64,000 bases of DNA from Drosophila pseudoobscura (GCF_009870125.1 NC_046679.1:806001-870000), one strand, 5' to 3'; shown: positions 10,239 to 21,390, counted from the stretch's first letter. A program made the numbers and translations. The notes: generated by a model not told the origin, from the sequence alone.

Positions 10239-10998
10239 CGTGTGATCGCGTAATGTGTGGACCGGGATAGATGATGCTCTTGACTAAGAACTGAAATGGG
10301 AAAGATTCGTTTTATATATGCATAAAACGTCAGGTAAGTGCCAGATTATTTACCGAACCTTCCCAGGACTTAGAAGGTCTAGGTAGCCATCGTGATCCAG
10401 AAACATCTGTCAATTTTATTGCACTCGGTCGACGTTCACGCAATCCAAGGCAAGCCGTGGAAAATGATTGAAGATTCATCATAAATCTGCGTTCGTACCT
10501 GCATCCTTTCTCTGAAAATGCAGGCTCAAGCCCGCAGCTTAGGTCGCTCTCTAGCATATTTTACTCCATTCAGTTTGAAGATCGGAGTTTATTGTCCTAC
10601 CCAGAATATCCTCCCCCAGGTGCTTTCACTCTACTACTTCTGGTCTACCAGTTTTTCCCGTGTTCCTGATTCAAATACGAGTATATCCAAGAATTTTTCT
10701 CCGAAATGTATGTATTAGGGTATAGAAAAATATATATGTACATGTCTGCAAACGCTGTTATATATCGGTCATGCTCGATGCTAGGGGTTCATATACGTCC
10801 TTTGATTCATACTCTTATATATCAATTATATAGTTGTGTTTACTTTATGCTTTACACTACATTGTGTACAGTACACTACTTAAATAGCACTAGAGAACCA
10901 TTCGCCCAGCACTAACAGTCGACTAGCCGCGGCTTACACAAACTGCTTGTCTCTGGAGGCAGCTGGGAGAGAGACTGGCTGGCCGGCAAGGATGCGGA
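10239..10998. other. Intergenic between Sry-alpha and Sry-beta
   Basis: About 760 bases with no credible coding frame. They contain the Sry-alpha blastoderm promoter (near 10240-10400 on the minus strand) and the Sry-beta 3' UTR. I cannot assign individual sites. Confidence 0.45.
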
Positions 10999-12127
10999 TT
11001 ATGGCGATTCCACTTTCAAATGGACACGCTTGTGCACCTTTAACGTGTACTTGTCCACAAATGACTTTTCGCAATCTGTGCATGGATAGCGCGGCCGATC
11101 GGTTTGGTGGGTGCGCAGGTGGTGCTTGTAGGTGCGCTTGGTCTTGAATTGCTGATGGCACACATCGCAAATGAGAGCGTTCTCCTCGGCGTCGTGCCGC
11201 ATTAGATGGTTGTACATGAGCCACGAAAGGGAAAAACGTTCCCCACACTTCTCGCACTGATATTTTTTCTTGTCCCAATGAACCTCCATGTGGCGCAGAA
11301 CGTTTCGCTTGTGGGAGAATTTTTTGGAGCAGTAGCGGCACTCCAGCTCGGTCTTGCCCTCGTGAAGGTTCATGTGCAAGTCGAGCACCTCGTCATCTTT
11401 GACCTTCAGGCCACACACATTGCAGGTGGAGTATTCGTTTTTCTGGCAATTTTCGGTCTTAATGTGTCTCTCTAGGATTTCTTGGCTCGAAAAGAGATCG
11501 CCGCATATGTGGCATGGGGCATCCGTAGTGTCGAATATCTCTGACTCTGACGATTCCTCCATGCTCTCCTGCTCATTGTCGGTGAACAGGAATTCTTCCG
11601 GTTCTTCCTCGATCATTGACTCAAGGTCATCCTTAATGGATTCTTCGTTACCCTGTTGGGAGAATGATGTGTTCGGAGTTTCCTGTTTCGTTGGCGTAGA
11701 GGTGTTGTCTCTGTGGACGAATTTGAATGCTGGAACCTGCACTCTTGCTTTTGCGATCTCTTTCTTTACCAACGGCTTGAAGTCCGTCTTCTTTTTCCTG
11801 CATTCAAGCAAAGCATCCGCGATTTGGCGCTGCACCTGACTAAGATTCCTCACCAGCCGATCGTAATTGAACAGATACTCCAAACAGTCTCTGCACGCGA
11901 CAGAGGCCGGCGTTAGGTCCAAGCGTTGATTGATAATTTTCTCAAAGTACTTTAGTATATCCTTAATGGGCTTAAATGTTCCTGGCACAATGCATCCTGC
12001 AAACAAATCGTACTCATTAGTCTTCCAAACATTTTCTTGCTAAACGTGTCTTGCCTTCGATAAGCTGGAATACTCCCACAGCCTTCATTTTGCCACAAAC
12101 GAAGCAGTGCGGACGCGTTGAGCTCAT
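10999..12127 (-). CDS. Sry-beta: Serendipity beta, ZAD/C2H2 zinc-finger protein
   Basis: Two exons, 12127-12055 and 11996-10999, give 356 residues (D. melanogaster 351). Exon 1 encodes MSSTRPHCFVCGK, the first Cys pair of the ZAD domain; exon 2 resumes in CIVPGTFKPIKDILKYFEKI and supplies the second pair, CRDC. An acidic segment (roughly residues 130-190) leads to six fingers. The first ends in Cys instead of the final His (CHICGDLF...HIKTENC), so it is C2HC type. The last is CTDCEKSFVDKYTLKVH. It acts as a nuclear chromosome-binding zinc-finger protein. The 58-base intron starts with GC rather than GT, and the junction rebuilds the conserved LIEGCIVPG exactly. The gene is divergent from janA, with only 178 bases between start codons. 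Confidence 0.93.
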
Positions 12128-12305
12128 CTCGCACAGTTTTCTATCTTACCGCCGGCTGAAAATCAGTTCAAAAAAATTAAATATTTTTTGTGTATATTTA
12201 CTTATGTTAGGGAAGTTAAATATATGATATATCAGGTATCAACTTTTTTTCAACCTATCGGTACTTTAGTGCGATAAACGTCTGTCCGATTACTTATCGA
12301 ATACA

Positions 12306-12875
12306 ATGCTGAAAACAGCTGCTGCCGCACTGTATAGAAAAAATTCTAATTTCCTGCAAGGACTGCGACTGCTACACAAAATGTCGGACCAAGATCTTGC
12401 TAAGATCGCTCTCGTGGACATTGACGAGAAGGGCATATTTAAATATATTTTGATAAGGGTCACCGGGAAGGAGACTGCAGACGGTACTGAGCCCAGCAAA
12501 CTGGTTGTTCGAGGCTATGCAGACTGCGAATGGCATGGTAAGCTTTGTTTCTCATTTGTTTTATAGCTTATCTAATGTATAATTTGTACTTAGCTGATAT
12601 ATATGAACGCACACAGGGGACCATTAAAGGGACGGGCCTGGACACCGAATGCCTTGGCGGAGGACGCATCGAACATAACCCTGAAAAGAAGTACTTGAAA
12701 GTTTACGGACATTCCACGGTATATATCTGCTGTATATTTGCTTAATGAGGATATTTGTTGCTATTCTGTTTTGTTTTTGCAGGGTTATGGAAAAGCGGAT
12801 CACGCGGAGTCGAAGCGAGTTCTACTAACCAAGTACAAGAACTACGAGATTGAAACTTCAGATGAAGGATATTAG
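12306..12875 (+). CDS. janA: Janus A, phosphohistidine phosphatase (PHPT1) family
   Basis: Three exons, 12306-12537, 12594-12718 and 12783-12875, give 149 residues. It matches the janus/PHPT1 family: [11 protein letters not shown] carries the histidine (His77) that corresponds to catalytic His53 of human PHPT1, followed by [24 protein letters not shown] and a terminal SDEGY. A first Met at 12306 gives about 25 extra N-terminal residues before MSDQDL, so an internal start could make a shorter form. In D. melanogaster janA is expressed in both sexes. The 178-base divergent spacer with Sry-beta must hold both promoters. Confidence 0.93.
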
Positions 12876-13052
12876 GCTCGACTGCTTGCAGTAAACATAA
12901 TCTAAGGAGACGGGGCCTAGAACTTCATTGACTTGTAAACAAAAAATGCAAAGCCAGTCGATCAGCAGTGTGCGAGCTGTTCACATACCCCCGACATATA
13001 AAATTTGGAATTCTCTCAAAATTGTAGCCTGTTTTTTTCACAAGAATTAAAA

Positions 13053-13668
13053 ATGAAAATACTAAATTGCCTTTCTTCGATTCGACAATGTGCCAAGCCG
13101 ATCCGTAAGCGTAGCCTCGAAGTGAAATCTTGAGGGTCTGGTCTGTAAATGTTTTTCTCAAATTCTAGTACGAACTTATACAAGTCCAGCCGCCGATCTA
13201 CTAAAACTTCCAAGAGTTGACATCAAGGAGGGGAAACTTCGTTATTTATTGCTCTCAGTTTACATTCATGGTGAAACGAAGCATGCCAGGACTGTTGTCC
13301 GTGGATGGAACACCGATAGTCACGGTAAGACTGGTCTTACCTCAATCAGATTGCAGATTTCAGAATGATTTGGTCTTGTCTTAGATGATATTTACTACAA
13401 GAATGTAAGAGCCATGGAGAAATTGGGACTGTGTACCAAGTGTCTTGGTGGTGGGAAGATGGACAATGATGAAAGTGCTAGGAAAATTGAAATCCACGGA
13501 AGCTGTAAGGTATGTACTATATAGTAAATGTTGACGTGTATTGAATATGAGTTCACGTTCGTTCACGTTCACCAATAGACCTTTGGAGCTGCTAACCACC
13601 ACAAAACAAAGGAAATACTACTCTCATCGTCCAAATACAAGAATTTCAATATCACCGTGAAGAAATAA
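13053..13668 (+). CDS. janB: Janus B, testis-type PHPT1-family paralogue
   Basis: Four exons, 13053-13104, 13169-13324, 13385-13509 and 13579-13668, give 140 residues, the same as D. melanogaster. The short first exon encodes a basic, hydroxyl-rich N-terminus (MKILNCLSSIRQCAK) resembling a mitochondrial presequence. The conserved core follows: KLPRVDIKEG, RTVVRGWNTDSHDD (His69 aligns with the catalytic His of janA) and CLGGGKM. The last two intron positions match those of janA, as expected for tandem duplicates. janB is male germline-specific in D. melanogaster. It begins only 177 bases after the janA stop. A poly(A) signal overlaps its stop codon. Confidence 0.92.
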
Positions 13669-13669
13669 A
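13664..13669 (+). terminator. Poly(A) signal overlapping the janB stop codon
   Basis: AATAAA at 13664-13669 includes the stop codon TAA (13666-13668). A second AATAAA lies at 13700-13705. Either would give a very short 3' UTR. Confidence 0.6.
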
Positions 13670-14243
13670 AATGATATTTTTGAAGCTTGGTTCGTGCAAA
13701 ATAAAAACATTGGCACAGTATATTTATATTTGATATAATTTAATTTTAAACAGTTCAGTTGAACCGAATATTTCAATATTATTGCTCTTACCGCTTACAC
13801 ATTACAGATGTTGCAGATTAAACTAAAATCCCAAGCCTCGGATGTAGGCTTTAATAATAAAGGCGTTTCAAAATAAAGGTATTTGCCCGCCCAAAATGTT
13901 CCGATTATCGCACAAAAGTACCGATAAAAATTCTTGTGCATCCAAAAGTCGCTTGTATATCTGATCTAACAACGTGAAAAAATAGCAAAATATTGTCTGG
14001 CTACTGAGAAAAATAGTTCCGATCCACGATCCATCCATATATTAATATTAATATTATCATCTAATAGGAAAACATTTTAGTTTCCCTCTATTGATCAGAC
14101 ACTTTTCACCTTCTTCGATATGCACCTTTTATATCGATAGCGTGCACTAATATATTTGTTGTTTATGACCGATATCGGACTCACCTTGTTGTGCTAATAC
14201 ACCGAGTAAATTGTAAATATTCTCAGGAACAATTTGGTCAAAA
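13670..14243. other. Intergenic after janB; no third janus copy
   Basis: AT-rich, with no janus-like codons in any frame that I could find, although D. melanogaster has ocn here. A DRE (TATCGATA) at 14132-14139 is the likely promoter element of the zinc-finger gene at 14244. Confidence 0.55.
14132..14139. promoter_or_regulatory. DRE motif upstream of the ZAD zinc-finger gene
   Basis: Perfect TATCGATA about 105 bases before the start codon at 14244. Confidence 0.6.
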
Positions 14244-15554
14244 ATGAATTGTTGCATTTGCCAGTTTTCTGTGCGTGTTTCAAAAAATATACATACTGAA
14301 ACAGTAGGACGCCCGCCAGTTCTTCTCAGTGAACTGGTTCTACAGTGCACAAAGGGCACAAATTACGAGCTAAGCGAAGAGGCGTCGACGATATGCAAAA
14401 AATGCTGTGAGAAGTTGAAACGGTACCACAAGTCAATACAAATCGCCAGGAAACTGCGTCAAGAGATCTTGGAGCTGATAAACAGTCCCTTTACCACAAA
14501 GAACCTGAGAAGGGTGCCATCGTGTGACATCCAAGTGGAGCGCATCGACAAATTCGATGCCCATATAGAAGTGAGCGAAGCTGAGGAAGAGGAATACTTG
14601 GACAATGAAACAGAGACAGTCGAGGATGCCTCAATCACAGCGGAGGATGAGGGTGAAGAGCATTCATTCGTTTTGAAGGATGCGACTGTCATAGAGGAGG
14701 ACGAGTTTCAGTCGGTCGACCTAGAGCTAGATATTGATAACGAGATCATTATAAATGATGAGGAGGCCTTGGAAGAAGGGGAAGTGCACCTCAAGGATGA
14801 AGCTGAAGCAGAAGCAGGCGAAGCCGAACTATTCAAGGAGGAGACCATGAGTGAATTTGACGACCACTTGGAGAACACAATCGAGTTTTTAGACTCGGAT
14901 GTCGAAGATGACCAAGACCAAGACAGCTCGGGCGACTACACCGTAAATATTCAGTGTCCGAGTTGTCCCGAGAAGTTTGGCAGCCGGCGCGGCTACAATG
15001 CCCACACAAAGCGCGAGCACTTCCCGGGGTACGTCTGTGATCAGTGCGGGAAGACCTTGCAATCGTATTCCGGCTTCATTGGGCACCTGCAGAACCACGA
15101 ACCTGTCAAACAGTTTGCCTGCCCCGAGTGCCCCGAACGCTTCAGTCGAAAATTCCGGCTGAAACATCACATGGCCTGGCACACCGGAGAGACGCCCTAC
15201 CAGTGCGAGGTGTGCTCCAAGCGCTTTGTCCATAAAGTGGCCCTCTACAAGCACAAAATGATTCACGACAACGAGACGAAGCGGCTCGAGTGCCAGGTGT
15301 GCGGATTCAAGACCCGAACGAAAGCCCACTTAGAGCGGCATATGCGGTCTCACACCGGCGACAAGCCTTTCGCTTGCCCATTGTGCAACAAGCGTTTCTC
15401 CCAAATGTACAACATGAAGGCCCATCTGCGGGAGCACGAGAGTCCTGGCACCAACAGACATCGGCGTTTCCACTGCCCCAAATGCACCCACACCTTCATC
15501 AACGAACAGAACTACGTGACCCACGTAGAGCGCAATGACTGCACCGCCGTTTAG
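14244..15554 (+). CDS. ZAD/C2H2 zinc-finger protein
   Basis: Single exon of 436 residues. An N-terminal ZAD (residues 1 to about 75) has CCICQFSV and ICKKCCEKL as its two zinc-binding pairs, a dimerisation module common in insects. A long acidic stretch (about 105-230) follows, then seven C2H2 fingers from about residue 236: CPSCPEKF, CDQCGKTL, CPECPERF, CEVCSKRF, CQVCGFKT, CPLCNKRF and CPKCTHTF. The last ends H-x4-C, so it is atypical. HTGETPYQC and HTGDKPFAC linkers are present between the central fingers, which suggests sequence-specific DNA binding. By position it is probably the counterpart of D. melanogaster CG7928 (name from memory). The target genes are unknown. Confidence 0.85.
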   Translation: MNCCICQFSVRVSKNIHTETVGRPPVLLSELVLQCTKGTNYELSEEASTICKKCCEKLKRYHKSIQIARKLRQEILELINSPFTTKNLRRVPSCDIQVERIDKFDAHIEVSEAEEEEYLDNETETVEDASITAEDEGEEHSFVLKDATVIEEDEFQSVDLELDIDNEIIINDEEALEEGEVHLKDEAEAEAGEAELFKEETMSEFDDHLENTIEFLDSDVEDDQDQDSSGDYTVNIQCPSCPEKFGSRRGYNAHTKREHFPGYVCDQCGKTLQSYSGFIGHLQNHEPVKQFACPECPERFSRKFRLKHHMAWHTGETPYQCEVCSKRFVHKVALYKHKMIHDNETKRLECQVCGFKTRTKAHLERHMRSHTGDKPFACPLCNKRFSQMYNMKAHLREHESPGTNRHRRFHCPKCTHTFINEQNYVTHVERNDCTAV

Positions 15555-16848
15555 GGATCAGATCGATTTCAGATTCACATATTGGTTCTTTACTTCGAGT
15601 TTCATTTGGATTTGGATGTGAGAGGCTAGCATCAGCGTCAGGATGGGACATGACATCCTGACATGCTGATACGCTGACATGGGACATGCTCATCTCCCCA
15701 TCCGCATCTTATGTCCAGTTCGAATGAAATCGTTTCGATTATGTTCTATCCATGTAATTTTTTTATTAAATCTATATGCATTTCACAAATAAAATATGTT
15801 TGATATAATAAATTTATCCGTTATTTGCATTTGCATTTGCATATTTCTGCGGTTATTTCAGTTTTCTTAAAAAAATATGTATAGTATGTGTGGTGTATGC
15901 ATAAACTTATTTCAATAAATCATCCGATCCTGTATCCTGTATCCTGTTTGTGTCTCCTGTTCAGCCTCAGCCTTCGCTTCGATTCGTTTCATTTCGTTTC
16001 GGTTCACTGCTGGAGGATCTACTGGGCACTGGTTTCTGGTATCTGGGATCTCTTCTCTTGTAAATAAAGGAAATGTGGCCCTATCCTATGGTTGCTTTGA
16101 TGGACAATATTGGTGGAGAGATTGACAATCAATTCAATTACAAATACATTTTATAAATACATAAATTGTAAGTTCGCGTATCGTATGCTGTGTTATAGAT
16201 TATACAAAAATAAAACAGATTATCTTTTGATTTTTCGTCGAGTTGAATAGAACCTTGTTAATATCATCATATTATAAAATGCACATTACAAAAATATTAA
16301 CAAAATTTATTGCAGGCAGTCCGTAGTTAGTATAAAGGTAACAAACAAATCCGAATTCAGGACAAACACATAAACTCCTTCTTCCTACATATGTATGTAT
16401 ATAAATTTTGCTTCTCTCTTTCTGGTCCCCTCCTTCGTCCCAATAATATCCTACTGCCCCGTTTCAGAGTCCACTCAAGCACTGCTGCTGCTACTGGCGT
16501 ACTGGCTACTCGATACTGGCCGGGATGTCTAGGACTGCTGGGGGGTAGAAGAGTAAACTTTATGCTCTAATTGTGGGTGTGGATGATGCGTTTGTTGGTT
16601 GATTCAAAAATTGGGGAAATAGAGATACAGAAAAATACATTACTCCGCCATAGAAGAGTACTCGTAGTTTGTGATGCTTGCAAAAGCCCATTGAATGTAT
16701 ATAGCTTTTGATTGCTCAAATTCCTAGCTCCTAGCTACTAGCTCTAAGATGCGTAACTATACTTCAAAGCACCCACTCTCCTCGCTTCTCCTCTTCCCTC
16801 CCACACGATGTTTGCCTTAATACAAAATCTACGCTAAATGCTTAAACA
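15555..16848. other. Convergent 3' region between zinc-finger gene and Axn
   Basis: Non-coding. It holds a hairpin at 15631-15670, an AATAAA for the plus gene at 15788-15793, and an AATAAA for Axn on the minus strand at 16306-16311 (TTTATT on plus). TTTATT at 15762-15767 is a more distal Axn option. Confidence 0.55.
15788..15793 (+). terminator. Poly(A) signal AATAAA of the ZAD gene
   Basis: Canonical hexamer 234 bases past the stop codon at 15554; the first clear one on this strand. Confidence 0.5.
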
Positions 16849-19800
16849 CTAATCGGATGGCTTGACAAGACCCATCGCTTTGTCTCCGAATAGGGGCAGT
16901 ATGTCGGAGTCGTTAACAATCTCTTCCTGAATCACTGGACTGTCCGGGTCCTCGCAGTGCGTCTTAAAAAAGAATCTGCAAAGGGTAGGGTAGGGTAAAA
17001 CCATTGGCAAACATCGAAACGAATCGATTTCAAGGCAGTATGAATACCATACCTAAAGTGACCTCTTCTGGGCAGATAGTCCTTAAATTGACGCAGGGTT
17101 GGCTGAGTTCCGGGTATTTTTATTCTGTACGGAACGGGCTCCTCGCAGAACATAAACACGACGATCGTCTCTGGCGGCTTGGCCGGCAGAGGCGGGGGCG
17201 CCGACGTTGGCTGATGGGGCAGGGTGCTGTTGCTGCCGCCGCTGCTGCTACTGCTGAAGGAAGCTAGGGGCTGCTGTTGCATCATGTGGCTTTGTTGTAG
17301 CTGTAGCTGTAGCTGCGGTTGGGCATATCGACGAGAACGCCGCGGCTCGTCTTCCAGTCTTCGTTTCGCTTCCTCCAGTTTTGAGGCCGTGCTTGAACCA
17401 GAGCGGGAGCTGAAATGAATTGCCCATTCTATAGAGAGACCGAGAGAGAGGAAGATCAGAGGCCAGCCTACCTTGGATCTTTGTACTTCATAACAGTATC
17501 GGCTGAGAACATGCTGATACCACTGTCTGTGTTCATGGAAGGCCATTTGTTTGTCAACTTCCTCGAGCAGGAACTGTGATCCGGCATGGATTTCGAGTGC
17601 TTCATGGAGTGTCCACCTATTGATTGTTTTTGGGGGGTGGCGGTTATAAGGATTGACTCTCTCTGTGGGATCTGATGGATCGTACTTAAGCTCATCGCCC
17701 CATCGCTGACCATGCCCGAGTCGTGGGTGGCTGTGCGTCTTCTCGACGGTATTGGCGGGCAAGGGGACATCGTACCAGGTGAGCGATGCGGCGTTTGGTC
17801 CTTCCACACACGCGACACATGCTGGTCCAGAATATCTTGGTCGTTGTCTTCATCCAGTGCGAACTTTTCCCGTATCGCCTCGGCAAAGGCCCGGTCACTG
17901 GCGCTAGATCTTTCGTTGCTCAACAAAGCAGCCCCAGGATTTCTCTGTGAAATAAAGTACACATCAATAGATCAGTAGATGCTCTGAGGAGGTTTTCTTT
18001 TGCCTACCTCAAGGCGGGCCCGTTCCTCCAAGTCCCGCTTCCGCTTCACTTCCTCCAGTTTGGGTATCAGCAAGGCGACCAGCTCGTCCTCCTTCAACGG
18101 TCTGTGCTCGTTTGAATGTAATCGTTGTGTGCGAGGTATCACCTGGAAAAGTATGTGTGGAAGGAGGGTTGGGTTACTTCCCTTCAAACGCAAATGCCAA
18201 AGCATGGGCCAAGCAATCAGCAGCTACCTGAAAGGTGTTTGTTTCCTTATTCGCCATGGCACTCTGGCGAATCGCTTTGCTCTCCGTCGAACTGTGTCTG
18301 CGTTGTATGTATGGCCGACCATCCCTAAAAAGGAGAGAGGAGAGACGAGAGGATCAGTATTTAACAGAGCTGTCATGTCAGAGCTGGGGCTCCAGCATCC
18401 ATGGCAGTGGTAGTGGTTTCGGTTTCGGTTTTGGTTCCGGTTCCTCTCTCATCTCTCGCTCAGCCAGACAGACTATAGCTCTGCTACTCACATGGAACAG
18501 CTGGACAGCGACATGGTATCGGAGTCGGTGCGGCCGCCGGAGCTAACGCTCGCCCTCTCCGAATCAACCCGCGAGTTCGGGACGTACGAGGTATTGGTGC
18601 TCGCAGTGTACACATAACCATGGGCTCTACTCGCATTCACATTCGCATGCAGATCGGGACAGTATATTCATGCCGTATAATGTGATCGATCGTGTTCAAT
18701 GTTCGTGTAGGTTCGTGTGTGTTCGGGGTGGGGGGGAGAGTAAGGAGTACCGTCGTCGGAATCCACACAAACAATAATGATACGAAAAACCGAAAAGCAC
18801 AATGTAAATCATCAAGTCAACGTATCGGACGAGTATGCGGGTGGATCGTGTGGTCGCGAGTCGCAGTCGCAGTCGCAGTCGTATGGATATGCGTATGGCA
18901 GGGATCGGTTCGGATCGAGTGGGCGTGCGTGTGTGTTTTGTGAGCGTTCATGTACAACATATCATATGTAAAAGGAAAAGTAAAAGAAACAAAAATAAAC
19001 AAATGATGAGAGTTAATCACAAGAAATCATTAAAAGTAATCAAAAACTAAAGGCAAACACAAGTTTGGGTGTCCTCTGGGCAGATCCTCTCTGATGTTTT
19101 CTCGACTTAAAATATCCAGCATCTGTATGAATATGGGATTCCCCAAAGAGATCGCTTTGCAAACATACCCAGGAGGTCGGATTTCCAGTCTTCTTTTCTG
19201 TGTTGCTATTAGTAGGTCCCGCGTCAGTCGCATCGGGTAGTCGACGGGCACCCGACTGGCCCCCTCCTGCATCTGCACCTTTTCGAAGTCGTCGCACAGG
19301 GACAGCACCGAGTCCTCGTGCAGCGTGGGCAGCGTGGAGCTGCGGGGCAGTGTGTCGGTGGCGCTGATGGACCCGCTCGAGCTGGCCGAGGTCGAGGGAC
19401 CGTACACACTGCCGCTGGCACTGCACGTGCCAGCTGGCGGCCCGCTCACGCTACTCACTGGCAGGTTGATGAAGGCACCAGCAGGCGAGACCCCGGCCCC
19501 CGTCGCCGCCACCGCAGCAGCGGCTGCCGTGACATGCTGCTTTGCAGTAGCCGACGGGAAGGCACTGGCGCCAGTGGAGCTGCTGCCGCAACTGCCGCTG
19601 CCACTGCTGCCGGCGCTGCCTGATCCTCCCGTCGCCCCGCTGCTGCTGAAGCGTTCCTGAAGGGCGGACATCTGCTGGATGTACAGGATGTACATTTCCG
19701 AGCAGAGGAAAGTGGGGTAGATGTTGTCCCGGATGGTCGTCTCCACATGATGCTGCATGGGGTCGAAGATGTGCGGGCTGAGCGGGAGCTCTGGGTTCGA

Positions 19801-20329
19801 CTTGATCGCCTTGATCTGGGTGCGCAGGTCATCAGAAATGGACAGCTGACTCTTGCGCAGGAACCTGGGAGCAGAAAGCAGAGCGTACAGTAGGGGGAAA
19901 GAATCTATATGGTCCGGTGCTTCTCTCACCTGTAAATGGCTCCGATTATCTGCTTGACCTTCTCCGGATCGGTCTGCTGCTTGAGACCCTCGCAGGCAAA
20001 GTAGAAGTTGAGGTGATCGTTGTAGGCCGGCGCCTCCTCCTCGACGTACTTCTTGAAGAGCTCGACCCCATCGCGGTCCTCGAGCAGATGGTTGAGCGTG
20101 CGGGCCCAGTTCAGGTAGGATGGCGGTGAATTCTTCAGTGTATCCAATGCTACCCCTTCGGTCATCTGTGGAAAATTGTTGAAAGATGAAGGGAATCGGT
20201 CCATGAGTGGGGCTCCCCGATGCTTACCTTTTTAACACGGCTCTCTTCTCCGGGTACAGGTGGTCGTGGTCCACTACACTCATTATCATCATGTTTCCGG
20301 TGGATGCCCGACAAATGATGGCCACTCAT
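16849..20329 (-). CDS. Axn: Axin, Wnt/beta-catenin destruction-complex scaffold
   Basis: Ten exons on the minus strand: 20329-20228, 20165-19930, 19864-19169, 18626-18492, 18324-18228, 18142-18008, 17944-17686, 17616-17472, 17409-17053 and 16975-16849, giving 762 residues. The start MSGHHLSG matches D. melanogaster. An RGS domain (about 46-165, from [15 protein letters not shown]) binds APC. A Ser/Gly/Ala-rich spacer follows. The GSK3-binding helix lies around [18 protein letters not shown], the beta-catenin-binding helix [10 protein letters not shown] at about 505-514, and a C-terminal DIX domain for self-assembly spans the last 83 residues (from PPETIVVF to GLVKPSD). Axin scaffolds APC, GSK3 and CK1 to phosphorylate Armadillo/beta-catenin in the cytoplasm. 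Intron 17617-17685 is stop-free and 69 bases, so retention would add 23 residues. Confidence 0.95.
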
Positions 20330-21084
20330 GCCACACTCTGAATTGGCGTCGATTGTCGTGCCAAGCGCCAGCCAAAAGAACAACAAAAGAACGCGGATGT
20401 GCAGAGCGCAGAGCGATGATGTGTGTAGGTCCTGTCCTCTCTGGTCCGTTCCTTTCCTTTCCTTTCTGTTTGGTGCCTCAACGCTCGCTAAATATTTACC
20501 TATTCTTACGCCTAAGCTACGATTAACGAACGTTTTCTGTATGAAAATCACAAACGCCCGTATTTTACAAATATCTGGGCCATGGAAGATGCGCTCGTTT
20601 GCGAATTTGGAAGGCAATCAGACAAGGCCTGCACAGAAGAGGGAGAGTGGGAGAAATGAGCATTAGATAAATGTATCTGTCGGATTAGTTAGTGTGTGAT
20701 ATTCTGCAGTGGATGCAGTGGCCCCGCATTGCGTCGTATTTTCACCTAGGAAGTGGCTCCGAGCAGGAGCAAAATAATTGCGAATGAGAATTGAAGTGGA
20801 AGCCTGCAAAATATTAACCCAAACCCGACCTTTCCACAAGTCATGCGTGAGAGCCCAATTTCCAAGCACAAATTGGAGTTCCACTACACCCCCCCCCACC
20901 CCACTCGTTCATCATTATAATCCCGTTATAATCGGTTATAAGAACCATCTCAAGGATGCGGAAGCTGAATGACCGGCACTTATTGCTGGCTCAGTTCTTA
21001 TCAAAGGATATGCGAAAGGAATTGAACGGCGGCCATTTTGAGGGCGCTTTTGATTGGTTGACGATATCGACCAATACAGCAGAG

Positions 21085-21150
21085 CAGTCACAGGGGCAGG
21101 GGCACAGGAAGAGGCAGGGGCAGGGGCAGGGGAAGGGGCAGGCACATGGC
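21085..21150 (+). repeat. GGGGCA minisatellite, G-quadruplex-prone
   Basis: Imperfect tandem CAGGGG/GGGGCA units with at least six runs of four G within about 65 bases, upstream of Axn. The G-run density satisfies the usual quadruplex pattern on the plus strand. Confidence 0.7.
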
Positions 21151-21233
21151 AGAGGACGCAAAGGGAAGGACAATAATCCATTATGTACAAAATTTGAACA
21201 AGAAATACGCACACACACTGTCTCACAGGGGAT

Positions 21234-21270
21234 GTAGATGTGGATGTGGATGTGGATGTGGATGTGGGGA
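21234..21270 (+). repeat. GGATGT hexanucleotide repeat
   Basis: Four to five consecutive GGATGT units, followed by GAC/GAG-rich sequence. A simple repeat, with no function seen. Confidence 0.7.
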
Positions 21271-21370
21271 TGGTCCAGAGGACACACGAGGACGACGAGG
21301 ACGACGAGGGCGAGGACGCGGCGGCTTCTGTCTGACGCGCACGAGAGCAGGCAAAAACTAGAAAGTAAGC

Positions 21371-21390
21371 ATCGCATCGCATCGCATCGC
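21371..21390. repeat. ATCGC pentanucleotide repeat
   Basis: Four exact ATCGC units. Confidence 0.7.

Noticed and set aside
12040-12054. GT donor a few bases into the Sry-beta intron
   Set aside because: It would insert non-conserved residues into the ZAD core, while the GC donor restores the conserved protein exactly.
20330-20617. In-frame extension of Axn upstream of MSGHHLSG
   Set aside because: The frame is open to 20617, but orthologous Axin starts at MSGHH, and the extension has no conserved sequence.
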